Below are positions 51,601 to 61,270 of a DNA stretch of 64,000 nt, piece after piece. The position numbers and the translations under genes were made by a program. Position 1 is the stretch's first letter. Each line of letters starts with the position of its first letter. The stretch is taken from NCBI RefSeq assembly GCF_036711975.1, contig NC_091971.1, forward strand, positions 14,825,501-14,889,500, read 5' to 3'. The stretch is from Onthophagus taurus (Eukaryota; Arthropoda; Insecta; Coleoptera; Scarabaeidae). The notes under the pieces were generated by a model. That model was not told the origin of the DNA, did not search any database, and worked only from the letters and a program-made list of their open reading frames with translations.

Positions 51601-54600
51601 ATCAAAATCGTACGCTTTCAAAGTTTATTATACAGGAACAATCTTTTATTTTTCCGCCGAAACTCAAGAAACAATGAGCGGCTGGATGGAAATGATATCC
51701 GACGCGATTTTAAGATCCGATTTGGCAAAACCCGACGAATCCGTTCTGTATTCAGAAACGGACGATTCAGACACAGAAAAACCAAAATCTCCAACAGAAA
51801 AATCTCCCGGTGATGGTATTAAAAAGTTTGGTTCGCTAAAAAAGTTTACTTCGAAAAAAAATAATGACACTTCGCATAGCTTAGATCGTAAATGGTTTTT
51901 TAATAAATCGACAAGTTCGAAATCTTCAGTTCCGATTCCTACGGCTCAATTTCGTTCGTACCGTAAAATATTAACGACTCCAATGGAAAGTGTATCAACA
52001 GGGAATTTTACTTCGCATATTCCTAATTTTGCGACGAATTTTTCGTCCCCGCAAAACGTGAGCGTCCCAAATTTAGTTATTGAACTTCCAAAAACATCGT
52101 TACTAACAATGAATAAAAATAAAACAAAGAATTTTAGTCACGCAAGCAATCCTAGTTTATATAATTTAAACGAGTTTAATGCTTCATTTCTTGGGTCGCA
52201 TCACACAAGGGATAATTTCGCTGGTTGTATGACCTTAGAAGAATTAATGAAAAAACAACAAGAAGAACAAAAAATTAATCAACCACACTTAAACGAAGCC
52301 ATTAATATAGATTTAATAAAACCGGATGTCGTTTACGGCGAAGTCCCAATACGACCAAAAGAAAAAGTCGAATTAAAAAAGAAAAACAGCTTTTCAGAGA
52401 AAAAAAACGATTCCACATCGTTTTGTTTCGGAAAGAAATCCTCGAAAATCGACGATTCCGATTTTAACATGTCGACTTATCCAAAAAGTAAACACCAAGA
52501 TTTAAAAAATAACCGCTCTTTACCAAGAGCACATAAAATTCATCCCACATACGATCAAGCTATATCAAACACCGCAAAACAATATTCAGATTCATGTAGG
52601 TCGCTTGCGAAAGTCGAAGATAACGAAGATGAATACAATAAAGATGTTGCTAATTCTAAATTAAAATCTGCAATACAATACACTCCGATGACGGTTCCTT
52701 TAAGTGACGATAAATCAAAATTAAATCCTAAATTAGCGTTTGAATTAAATTTGGATGAGAAAAATCATAAAGGTGGGGGAGGTTTTATGAATTTATTTTA
52801 TAAATCGAACAGAGAAAAAGTAACATCACCAAAATTGGGAAGATTAATTTTATCGAAAAATAACAGTGGAAATAATGATAATACATATCAGTCACAAATA
52901 CAGGTAAATTAAAATTAAAAAATAAAATCGTTTAAATAAATTATATAATTTTTTTAGTTTATAATAATAAATTATTATTATAAACATCTATGTGAAATTA
53001 GCCTCTAATTAGACAGGATTTTACAAACGATTTAGATAGGAAAACAATATTTGAAGTTTTGAAAAAATTTTCGATGTTGCAATTTTTATCGATAATTTTC
53101 AAAATTCGCTATAAAATTCATTTCTTGAAGGATCCTTGTGGAAATACCACCAAATATTAATTAAAGTATCCTCTTTTTAATGCAACAAGTCGTTTTGAAA
53201 AATCGCTTTTAGTTTTTGAGAAATACATTTTTGAAATGATCGACAATTTTTTGGAATTTTGCAATTTTCGCCGATTAAGTTTTAAAAATCCGTATAAAAT
53301 CGATTTCTTGGAATATGAGTATGAAATTTTCCCAATGTGATAATAAGAGTGTCTTCTTTCCAATGAACCAACCCGTTTTGAAAAATAGCTTTTAGTTTTT
53401 GAGAAAACAATATTTGAAGTTTTGATAAAATTTTCGATGTTGCAATTTTCATCGATAACTTTCAAAATTCGCTGTAAAATTAATTTCTTGAAGGATCCTT
53501 GTGGAAATATCACCAATTATTAATTAAAGTGTCCTCTTTTTAGAGTTGCTTCGTGAGTTAAACCAGCATCAAAAAAGTTCATTTTGTATCTTGGATCCTA
53601 ATAAGTTGACACATCTTATCAGCTTTCTTATAAATTTAATTTATATTCAAATATCGCAATAATGTGGCAATATAGGGTATCATTTCAGAAATGCACCAAG
53701 GTTTATAGAACATAAGGTTACCCAATACCGATTCTCCTCCTCTGAGAGGCAAGGTGGGTCAGTGACGTAGCTGGTTCTATGAACAACACAACACGATGCG
53801 AGGTTTAAATATTTTATATAGACTGTACCACAGTATAGGCACGTATAGGTTCTCTTTTATTTTGACTGTATCGAACCAGTGACGTCAATCTGCGGGGTAA
53901 TAATCGATACTACAGAGGCATAGGGAATGAGGTAACCTTATGTTCTATAAACCTTGGAAATGCACCAGAAATTATAACCATAATGGCTGCTGCATCACTG
54001 ATATACAGTGTGTCCGTAAAGTAACGGATATAGGCGATAAAATCATAATAAACGGTTTATGGAAAAATCCCTGAAACGGGTCTATTTAATTTTTGAGAGA
54101 TTTCAATTTTTAAACGAGTTATGGCGTCATCGATATTTTTTTAATGGCAATCCCCCATTTTTATTGCGGAATATGAAAGAGGATTTTCTTCTGAATCTAG
54201 TACAGTCAATATTAATATTGGTTACATAAGAAAATTTTCGTGAAAAATTACTTTAAAGTTTAATTACTTCAAATTTGTATAATGATAAAAATAGCAGTAG
54301 CCATGAGTAACTATGGTAACCAATTATTCTAAACAATTCCCTGAGTGTCAAAAACTGATTTAGTAAAGCTTCTTGAAGTGTGGTGGCGCGCTATCTTGTT
54401 GGAATAACTGCTGTTGGAATTGAGTTGTGTCAACATTATCGGGATGGAAGGAATGAAAAAATTTAAACATCTCTTTCCACTTAAGGTTTCCTCAAATCTT
54501 TTGCGGATATTGGGCGTGCAACTTTCTTGGCTAATTTGGATTTTGGGTAGCGCAATACCGACAACTTTGTCTATTTACTTGTCCACTCAATGTAAATGTC

Positions 54601-55643
54601 CCTTCGTCGAAAAAAATATGTTTTTGACAAAGTTTTCGTCATCGTTGCAAAATTGTTGTTGCAAAAACTACGATTCATTGCTCGTGAATCAGGTATACTT
54701 TATGGAAATGATATTTTGCGGGTTTTAAAATTTTATGAACCGTTGATTTACTAATGTCGTCAGTCGACAGTAATATAAGGGTTTTCTTGCCCAGCCAAAA
54801 CCACGATTTATTGAACTTCCCTTGCAACATTTAGTAGGCCAGACTTCGAGAGATGGCCATACTTTGGCTAATGAGTTGGCGATCAGGATATGTTGTATTA
54901 AAGAGGTCAACTACTTACTAAATCAGTTTTTGACACTTAGGAAATTGTTTAAAATAATTGGTTACTCATGGCTACTGCTATTTTCATCATGTCACCAAAT
55001 CTGAAGTAGTTAAACTTTAAAGTAATTTTTCTCGAAAATTTTCTTATGTAAGCAATATTAATATTGACTGTACTAGATTCTGAAAAAAATTCCGTAATAA
55101 AAATGGGGGATTGCCATTTGAAAAAAATACCGATGACGTCATAACTCGCTTAAAAATGGCGGAAGAAATTTAATATCTACACCAAACAATTGCAAAAGAT
55201 TTAAATCTTTAGACCCGTTTCAGGGGTTTTTCCAAAAACCATTTATAATGATTTTATCGCCTATATCCGTTACTTTACGGACAGACTGTATACCAATATG
55301 TTTTTTAGCGGAATTCGAAACAGATTTCGAATCGGGTATTTCCACTTTTGTATTGGATTAAGCCATGGATTAAGGTTTTGAATGAGATACTATACTATAC
55401 ATGTAAAATCCTATCTAATTGGGGGCAAACTTCGAATGATTATTATAAACTATTATTTTTCAGTCATATTCAACTCCTGTTTATCAACATTCGCATAAAA
55501 CTGAAGAAAATCTGCACAGTCAAATAAGTCAACATGTTGATTATCCAGATTTAGAATATCCTCCGGTATTTCAAGCTGAAACATATTCTCTTTCAGATCC
55601 GCAAAGTCTCACGTTGCTTCGAAAACAAGCTCGAAACACATAA
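39613..55643 (+). CDS. cnk: Connector enhancer of KSR (CNK) scaffold protein
   Basis: Seven exons: 39613-39670, 39751-39914, 40051-40832, 40907-41096, 46675-47836, 51381-52903 and 55464-55643. They total 4059 nt and 1352 aa (Drosophila CNK is about 1557 aa). CNK is a membrane-linked scaffold joining Ras, KSR and Raf. Domains in order are SAM (residues ~5-72, 'VKEWNVDQVIEWLKGL'), CRIC (~80-175), PDZ (~195-275, 'LSNKLEIGDEIVQVNYQTVVGWQ'), proline-rich SH3-ligand motifs near 640 and 678 ('PPKPPPR', 'IPPLPPPR') and PH (~798-900, 'GDMEGYLFQRFRPKDGQ' to 'WMEMISDAILRSDL'). The exon starting at 46675 continues the frame from 'YPGLEQ' in phase. The upstream ATG at 46573 belongs to intron sequence. Introns of 5.6, 3.5 and 2.6 kb hold a nested gene and many transposons. 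Confidence 0.93.
41390..41601 (-). mobile_element. piggyBac-type transposase fragment fused in frame to a mariner fragment
   Basis: The minus-strand frame 41320-41829 changes character at about residue 76. From there it reads 'SDNYYYTSPTLANYLFEHKT' and later 'YNERMRAIDKSNMMISTTDC'. These correspond to piggyBac transposase blocks ('DN.YTS..L...L....T', 'YN..MggVDk.Dqm'). It is short, and no terminal repeats were found. Confidence 0.65.
41602..42545 (-). mobile_element. mariner transposon remnant
   Basis: The minus strand from 42545 downwards carries, in broken frames, the mariner N-terminal HTH region ('AIRFYFKLLHSATKTFAKLQ', 'EDEPRSGMPSSSRTNENVD'), then 'IIGDESR' (first Asp block), 'HHDNAPCHTA' and 'YSPNLSLCDLFFFPRLK'. 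The spacing between the second and third Asp fits DD34D. Several stops and frameshifts show it is inactive. It lies within the fourth CNK intron. Confidence 0.8.
42640..43960. repeat. Large inverted repeat, related to the MITE at 62905-63470
   Basis: Sequence at ~42716-42957 ('ttcaaaaaagctc' ... 'ttatacagggaggtcaaaaa' ... 'gaatttaattctctacaa') recurs inverted at ~43642-43851. The similarity extends outwards to about 42640 and 43960 more weakly. The same phrases occur a third time inside 63020-63330. A frame fragment at 42624-42956 is probably accidental. The spacer (~680 bp) is AT-rich. Confidence 0.8.
44448..46103 (-). CDS. TAF5L: TAF5-like WD40 subunit of SAGA (TAF5L / wda-like)
   Basis: A single uninterrupted 551-codon CDS (human TAF5L is 589 aa). 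TAF5L/wda is a structural core subunit of the SAGA histone acetyltransferase complex; its paralogue TAF5 serves TFIID. Residues ~20-45 form a LisH-like segment ('QDQVTQAVFSYLQKRNYPI'). The NTD2 helical domain follows ('YLKFVSWLKEVGKSKDYEDL', 'LFCHLYLEMIQRGYTEKAANF'). The C-terminal half holds WD repeats from ~305 ('FLVSASQDSTLQLFDL', 'YIASGSYDHTARLWSL', 'LYLCTGSADKCLRMWTI', 'YLASAGDDKRVRIWDL'). The phrase 'GKYLASAGDDKRVRIWDL' is closer to TAF5L than to TAF5. It is nested in CNK intron 4 on the opposite strand. TTTATT at about 44322 gives a minus-strand AATAAA. Confidence 0.85.
   Translation of the reverse strand: MGEYPIQIMDDMKKDKAKRTKQDQVTQAVFSYLQKRNYPITSPCEVTCEEMHSDLLVDREISRPNAVMYNCYNSDPAVIDQNYLKFVSWLKEVGKSKDYEDLLSLLGPLFCHLYLEMIQRGYTEKAANFLKTHFNTIDKSRCNETILKLLHMFTNDTPDLSDLKKKFRTNKYSVKLKPKSLEILKKFLESCHMVMLQVFQSCFEVNFEEEKMDVDNKVVENIGNGLDNNSIPDLDKLKSVINSLKNDHSQICSMVLRNLKEDATCGLINREAGIAIYSYNSSIFIKPIITLKQLQGADELNDIVFREHRKRVYDVSYIPKHNFLVSASQDSTLQLFDLNNYTHKLVYNSHNYPVYCVSSTSNYIASGSYDHTARLWSLENNNTLRVYVGHTQEVTSIDFHPNGLYLCTGSADKCLRMWTINDANPVRLFLGSKGIIYSLAYSSKGKYLASAGDDKRVRIWDLVGGKQIFELKVGSDPIVKLSWNSDDTVLCAGTNEGLVRTWDVNNIGNMGDSGQCNTKCSVNLNGKLLHIENSMGSFGCLTAKMSNSSPL
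47837..48542. other. CNK intron sequence
   Basis: AT-rich intron following the donor at 47837. Nothing beyond simple AT tracts is recognised. Confidence 0.35.
48543..50599. mobile_element. Composite transposon with 14-bp TIRs and a Harbinger-like transposase remnant
   Basis: The ends are perfect inverted repeats 'CAGTGTGTTTGATT' (48543-48556 and 50586-50599), with TA outside each end. Inside, at ~48895-49070, broken plus-strand frames read 'NRRKFWVHPYLERF' and 'AKFVAFYKIPKESYLELVKL'. These resemble PIF/Harbinger (HARBI1) transposase N-termini ('RR.WWVhp...R', 'F..yfRMs...F.eLl'). The CAGTG...TA ends suggest Tc1/mariner instead, so this may be nested or a different family. Small hairpins occur at 49429-49447 (CCGGGCCT arms) and 49513-49540 (TTTTGTATAGA arms). 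Confidence 0.55.
50600..51380. other. CNK intron sequence with an inverted repeat near 51219-51273
   Basis: AT-rich intron. A 13-base inverted pair 'gctattattcact' / 'agtgaataatagc' is present, with a second nearby palindrome 'tactcacatatgagta'. No coding exon is seen before the acceptor at 51380. Confidence 0.4.
53041..53545. repeat. Tandem repeat, ~181-bp units (A-B-A' order)
   Basis: 'aaaacaatatttgaagttttg' at 53041 recurs at 53404, and a diverged unit starts near 53223 between them. All share 'tttgcaattttc', 'cgataa...aaaattcgct', a 'cgatttcttg' block and 'cgttttgaaaaatcgctttt'. This resembles a short satellite-like array in the last CNK intron. Confidence 0.75.
53697..53956. mobile_element. 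MITE with perfect 26-bp TIRs and a 9-bp target duplication (Mutator-like)
   Basis: Perfect 26-base inverted repeats (CAAGGTTTATAGAACATAAG..., 53697-53722 and 53931-53956) are flanked by an exact direct repeat 'GAAATGCAC' at 53688-53696 and 53957-53965. A 9-bp duplication is the usual mark of the Mutator superfamily. The element is 260 bp and has no coding capacity. The perfect ends suggest a recent insertion. Confidence 0.9.
54006..55288 (-). mobile_element. Tc1/mariner-superfamily transposon with very long inverted repeats
   Basis: Arms of roughly 380-400 bp are inverted copies of each other ('CAGTGTGTCCGTAAAGTAAC' left, 'CAGTCTGTCCGTAAAGTAAC' right on the minus strand, and onwards to 'gtcaaaaactgatttagtaa'). 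TATA lies outside both ends. The interior on the minus strand keeps broken transposase text: 'FFDEGTFTLSGQVNRQ' near 54605 and 'FQQDSAPPHF' near 54400. Both are DDE-region blocks of IS630/Tc1/mariner transposases. It lies in the last CNK intron. Confidence 0.85.
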
Positions 55644-56600
55644 ATGAAAATTTTTTTTATTAATTTCCAATTGTACCGTTTTTTATTAGGTTTTAGTAGT
55701 TTGTTGTGTAATTTAGGTCAAGTTTTTTAAATGATGTAGCAATATTTGCCAATTTGTTAGGTATACTTGTTCTTTTTACGTAATAATTGTATTCTTCCTG
55801 CAAACAAAAAAGTATTAATAATACTGTAAGAAATCGATAGTCTGTGATATAGGACATACACACCAACTAATCAGATAAGAGAGAAAACAAAATAATAATT
55901 AGAAAGGAGAAACTACTTGGTATTTTTGAACGTTTGCAATCGTAAGGCTGAATTCCAATAATAAAATTATGTGCATATCATATTATTTTTTATAATGTTA
56001 ATGTTAGGTGAATAATGCTTAAAAATGTTAAAAAATTTATAACAGAGGAACAATTTAGGAATACCGTTACGATTAGTTATTTGATCAATTTATTAAATAT
56101 TAAGAGTTATATCAATTTTCAATATTTATATGCCGCTACAAAAAATAGATCTTTTTTCTAATTCCTGCAGTTGTTAATAAGATGGTTAAGAACCTTATTA
56201 ATTATAAGGAAATATATAAATTAAGGTATACGTAGGAATTCAAAAAAATCGATTTTTTTTTCTTATTACGTATTTTTATCCTGTATTGTTATTAATATTT
56301 ATATACAATAAATAATATCAATTATATTTACAAAAGCCTTTGGGACTGAAATAAAGTTATGATTACAATATTCTATTTTTTAAGTCATTTTTAGGTTCAT
56401 TATGTTCTTCCACCGGTCGGAACGCTAGAAGTTTCCCAAAAAACAAACTCAGTGTTTACAGATACCTAAAAAATGATATACAAGATATATAAAGAATTCT
56501 GAAACATGGAGAAAATCGTATTAAATATGAAAAGAAACAGGTTTAGAATTTAGAATGCTCATTTTATCAAAATAAAAATCTTTAATATAACTATAATTGC
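55644..56600 (+). other. CNK 3' UTR and downstream DNA
   Basis: AT-rich 3' UTR with an AATAAA near 55963. No gene is recognised up to the LINE fragment at 56640. Confidence 0.4.
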
Positions 56601-56639
56601 AGGTTACATTCCACCATTGGAATGTCTACCAGATGTCTT

Positions 56640-57060
56640 CCAGATCTGCTATAACCCCCTTGGAAGGAACTGGGGTCTTAAACCATACCTCACTTGATGA
56701 CCAAAAACGAATCATAAGACAGTACAACAACAGCTGGCACAAATCCAGCGATTAGCATATCTTAATATAACAGCTGCAATGAGATCTTGTCTAACAGCTG
56801 CTCTTGAAGCCTTACTAGATCTCACACCACTTCATTTATACATACAAAAGGCTTCAGGTTTAAGTGTCTTATCACTGAAAACATGCTCTTCACTCAAGTT
56901 GATGCTGAGTAACCTCAGAGGACACCTCAAAATCCTCAAGGACCCATGCCTAAACCACTTGTGCATGGAATTAAATGTGGCAAAAAGTCAGTTTTTGTCC
57001 AGAATAGACAACAGCCACATCACCACACTCCATCACTAACACAAATTCAATTGGAGAATA
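56640..57060 (+). mobile_element. LINE reverse-transcriptase C-terminal remnant
   Basis: The plus strand reads 'LAQIQRLAYLNITAAMRSCL' and 'TAALEALLDLTPLHLYIQKAS'. This is the highly typical stretch of jockey/R1-type LINE polyproteins ('lQRla.lgitgA.rttpt.aLe.ll.l.PL...i...A'). It is truncated on both sides. Confidence 0.85.
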
Positions 57061-57704
57061 CTTAACTAATAACCATGAAGGAATTTGAAAACTCAATTAA
57101 TAATAGAAAGGACACAGCAGCTGAGGATGATGGTATATTATTAAAAGTCTACCTAAAAATTGTAACGTAGCTCTACAATCAATCTACAATAAAAATTTTC
57201 ATGGTGGTAATATACCAGAAGAATAGGAAATAGTACCAATAGCTAATTTACCTATCATGCGTTATGAAAAGCTTTAAACGCACTTGCATAGTGGTGTGAA
57301 AATAAGGGAGTATTTGACAGACATCAAATACTGTTATCTCAACTCACTGTTTAAGCTTACTAAATTACTTAATCCAAAACGTCTGGCAATATACTCCTGC
57401 CCCGACCCCTTTCGACATTTTTTGATCCATCTGTGAACATGCAAATAAATGCAAACTATAGAATTTTCATTTTCGATCCACAACTGCCATTCTGGCAGTA
57501 TAATCTGGTATTAAGCATTAATCACTGGTAATGATTCCATCAAATCTGACAGCATTGATAGCACAATATTAGTGCAAGTATTCAAAGAATACAAAATAAC
57601 ACACGTTTTTCAATCATTTCCACACAAAAATAAAATCTTGCTTTTAACACATATCATAAATAATTATTCTATAGGTAGAAAGGTAAAATAAAAGCAGCTT
57701 ATTA
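57061..57704. other. Intergenic DNA between LINE remnant and THAP gene
   Basis: Probably continues the decayed LINE for part of its length, then AT-rich DNA forming the 3' flank of the THAP gene. No further gene is seen. Confidence 0.35.
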
Positions 57705-58659
57705 TTATAAAAGTTTCTTAATATTATTTTTTCTTTTTACATTATTAATACTAATTTTTTCGTTTAAATCACAAAGTTTTATATAGGACATGACTTGATA
57801 TGCCTTTGGAGTTGTACTTCGCAAAGATATTGCAGATGACATATCATCTGATGACCACTTAGTAGATTGTTTGCCTCTCTTTAAACATTTTATTTGTCCA
57901 GGTGTAAAACATTTTTGTAGTATCTTGTTTAGATGTTCTATTTCCATATTTTGGGATTTGATTTTTTTGTTTAGGATAGAAATTTCTAATTTTAATTTTA
58001 CAACATCATCATCTCCTGTTTTTGTTGAAAGTAACCTACAAAATATAATAAGTTATACCTGGATGTGGTACTTTTCTGACATGGTGTACTATCATTGTTG
58101 GTTTCTTCAATCTTAAATTCAGTCTTAACTATATCTGAAACTACAAATATGTTTACTTTATAGCATTTATACAAGATTTATTGTATACTATACCTTCAGG
58201 AGTAAATGGCACATCTTCTGCCAATGTAGTTGGAGTAATCAATGGTGGTATTGTAGATGTTGTACAAACTAAAAATGTTTATATAAAAATATGTCAAACT
58301 TTGCTCACTTTGAAAATACCTACTTCTCTAGCTTTTTTCACATTGTTGTTTTGCTTAGTTATAGTAAGGGGTGATAATTGTGTAGGAATTGTATTTTCAT
58401 GCAAGTACTGATTTTCTGCACATCTAAACCCCAATTCCTTTCTTACCTTATAAGAAATAGTAAAATCTGATTCTTTGAAATGCATTGAACATATTGAACC
58501 TGTAATATGTGGGCAAATTATTGATAAATCAGTTTGACCACAGAAATCAATCCATCGATTACATACACCAGGCTCACTTGGAAACTTAAAATAGTGTATA
58601 TTTCTGCCTTTTGTTGAAAAACTGTGATTCTTGCAGCCTAATACTGAACTCTCCGGCAT
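57705..58659 (-). CDS. THAP-domain protein with P-element/THAP9-like segment
   Basis: Four exons: 58320-58659, 58194-58268, 58059-58140 and 57705-58035. They total 828 nt and 275 aa. Residues 1-95 form a THAP-type DNA-binding zinc finger: 'MPESSVLGCKNHS', 'YFKFPSEPGVCNRWIDFC', 'ICSMHF' (Cys and His ligands) and 'ENTIPTQ' in the place of the AVPT box. The first Cys expected near residue 5 is Ser. A Ser/Thr-rich linker is followed by a coiled coil ('KLKLEISILNKKIKSQNMEIEHL') and then 'CFTPGQIKCLKRG...KWSSDDMSSAISLRSTTPKAYQ'. That is the block following the coiled coil in P-element/THAP9 transposases. No RNase-H-like catalytic domain follows. It may be a domesticated or truncated P-type transposase, and its function is unknown. 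Confidence 0.8.
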
Positions 58660-58736
58660 TTTTAACACTATATTTGGGCACAACAACTGATTTTTGGTTT
58701 ATTGAGACCAACTGCAAATAGTGTCTAGTTAGGTGG

Positions 58737-59088
58737 TCTAGGGTTACTTCCAGGAGAACTTTGGATATTAGGTTAAGATATGTTCCAATGATATATGTCG
58801 GCCAAAAATTAGTAGATACCGTAAGAAATCCGTAGATTTAAACATAAAGTCAGAAATTGTTGTTTGATACAAGAAAATTGTAAATTCAGTGAAATCTAGT
58901 TATTTTTGTTTGTCTAGGGGTCACTTCCAGGAGGACTTCGGATATTAGGTTAAGATATGTTCCAATGATATATGTCGGCCATAAATCAGTAGATACCGTA
59001 AGAATTTCGTAGATTTAAACATAAAGTCAGAAATTGTTGTTTTATACAAGAAAATTGTAAATTGAGTGAAATCTAGTTATTTTTGTTT
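58737..59088. repeat. Tandem duplication, two copies of 176 bp
   Basis: A unit beginning 'tctaggg' and containing 'ggatattaggttaagatatg' and 'gtgaaatctagttatttttg' occurs at 58737-58912 and again at 58913-59088, at more than 90% identity by eye. It lies between the THAP start and the repeat/KEN-box gene start, probably near both promoters. Confidence 0.9.
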
Positions 59089-59205
59089 TAAAGAGTTGGT
59101 ACTACATTTTAATTTTAACCTAACTTAATTGTCAGTTTAACGACTTTAACGGTTTTCAAATTATTGTAAGAGAACTGGTATTTTTATAAGCACGTTGTGA
59201 AAATA

Positions 59206-60849
59206 ATGGAAAAAGAAAACCCGGGTATGTAGCAATCTAACAACAATAATGAGATAAGTGCAATTAACAAATAAACATAGCATTTTAATTTTTTGTTTTA
59301 AAGATTTGAATAAAGAATTACCAAATAATTACAAAGAAATAGTAGCAAATGAACAAAACGAAATGACTCAAGTTGTTGCGGCTCAAATAACTGGTGAGTA
59401 TTGTGTTACAAAATAACAGAATTTTGTTGTCATCTTCATAGTATTGTTTATTTAAATTTATAAATGTAGACTCAAAGAAGGATGCTGGAAATGAAGAGTT
59501 AAAGCAATATCTTATGCCATGGCTTCATTTAGTAGATTCAAATGGAGAATTACCAAGTAATTATGAAGAAATACTAGCAACAGAACAAAAACAGAAAGCT
59601 GAAGCTATCAAGTACGAAGAACAGAAAGAATCTGGTGAGTATCACAATAAAAATATGTTTGCTACAATTAATAATAAACCATATAGAGACGAGAGAATCA
59701 AGTTAAACAATTTATAGTAAATCAACCATATCCTATTTCTACTCATAACTCTTTTTGTAGATTCAGAGAAGAAAGCTAGATATGAAGCATTAGTAAAGCA
59801 ATGTCACATGCCTTGGCTTCATTTAATTGATGGTGTAACAGGGGAATTGCCAAAAAATTATAAACAAATTTTAGCTGAAGAAGAAATGCAAAAAGGAAAT
59901 AAAGATCAAAATAATGGTAACTAAAATATACATAACTATGTTACTAGTGTTATTAAAACTGTTTGTAACAGATTCCAAACCTGCTGGACAAACAATGGTG
60001 GATCTTAACAATTCTTCAAAGTTATCTCATCTCAAAAGTGATAAAAAAATAATCAAACTATTCAAAAAACCCCCTGTAACAACAACATCAAAATCAAATT
60101 CTAAATCATTTCTTTTTAAAACCCCAAAGGTGTCTAATTGCAGTACAAAATTTGCAAGTAAAAATAAAAAGCCATCTACAACATCAAATAAAGATACCAC
60201 CAAGTTAATAACAAATAAAAAACAAGATGTTAGAATTAAACCTTTGATAAAAATAGAATCACCTCCACTTCAAATTGGTTAGCACAATTCTTATATTGTT
60301 TCTAAACATATAAATAATTTTAATTACTCTTTAGAAAGTCATTCCAGAAGGCAATTATTTGCATCAACACCCAGAACACAACAAGAAATATCTCCTAAAT
60401 CGCCGAGTCCATTAGCAGATTCCATTTTGAATACTACAGCAAACTTTGTTGAATTAGAAGCATTATTGCAAACGCCAAAAGTAGACAAGTTTAATACGTT
60501 ACAAAAACTTGAAGCGTACATTAATGAAACTGAGAAATCAATTAAGCGACAAATGGATACTTTGAATGAGTTAAAAGAAGTTTATAAATCGTTAAAAAAT
60601 GGATCAGTGCTAAAAGATTGTAATAAGAAAAAGAACTTAAATTTGAGAGTAGCCGTTTTGAAGAGTACAATTGATGTTAATGAAAAAGAAAATACAAATT
60701 ACAAAGCTGTGAATCGTTATAATAACTTAAAAGCAGATATTGACTTATTAAAAACGCCTAATTATGCAGTGGTAAATGATATGAGAAATCGATTATCAAA
60801 AAAAGTTATGAATCAATGCGTAATGTTAGAGGATACACCCAAGAAATAG
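59206..60849 (+). CDS. Unrecognised protein with exon-encoded 'MPWLHL..GELP.NY..IL' repeats and KEN boxes
   Basis: Six exons: 59206-59224, 59304-59393, 59470-59634, 59761-59916, 59972-60277 and 60335-60849. They give 1251 nt and 416 aa, and all introns are phase 1. I do not recognise the family. Exons 2-4 each encode a version of one repeat: 'ELPNNYKEIVANEQ', 'MPWLHLVDSNGELPSNYEEILATEQ' and 'MPWLHLIDGVTGELPKNYKQILAEEE'. The middle is basic and Ser/Thr-rich ('KIIKLFKKPP', 'SKSFLFKTPKVS'). The C-terminus has 'LFASTPRTQQEISPKSPSPLADSIL', with several S/T-P sites, and then a coiled coil ('TLQKLEAYINETEKSIKRQMDTLNELKEVYKSL'). KEN motifs sit at residues 3-5 ('MEKENPD') and in 'NEKENTNY' near the C-terminus. 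A cell-cycle-regulated role is inference. AATAAA follows near 60919. Confidence 0.8.
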
Positions 60850-61270
60850 ATGTTATATTTATATTTTAAAAATAGTTTTTATAATTTCCAAAGTATGTAA
60901 TATTTGATATTTTTAATAAATAACTTTTAAATGCCGATTTGAATTTTGAGGTTATTCTTTTAAAATATATTTTAGATGGACACTGTAACTTCTTAATCTT
61001 TTCTCTCTTTTTATTGATAACAGACGTCATCTTCCCTCTCCCTCTTTTACGATCAAATCAAATTAACTGTCAAATCCGTGTAAATTGTGACAGTTATGTT
61101 TTTCATAACCGAAATTTATCACGGACAATTTGAATGTGTTTTAGTAAAAATTAATTTTATTAATAAGCAAAAATAATCTTAATACAATCTATTCTGTTTT
61201 GTGCGAATAAGTTTTTAACTACTCGTCGACATTTCCGATGATTACCAACGCTTAAGAACCTAACCTAAAA
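60850..61270. other. Intergenic region upstream of ELYS
   Basis: 421 bp containing the preceding gene's poly(A) site and the presumed ELYS promoter. Nothing else is recognised. Confidence 0.4.
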
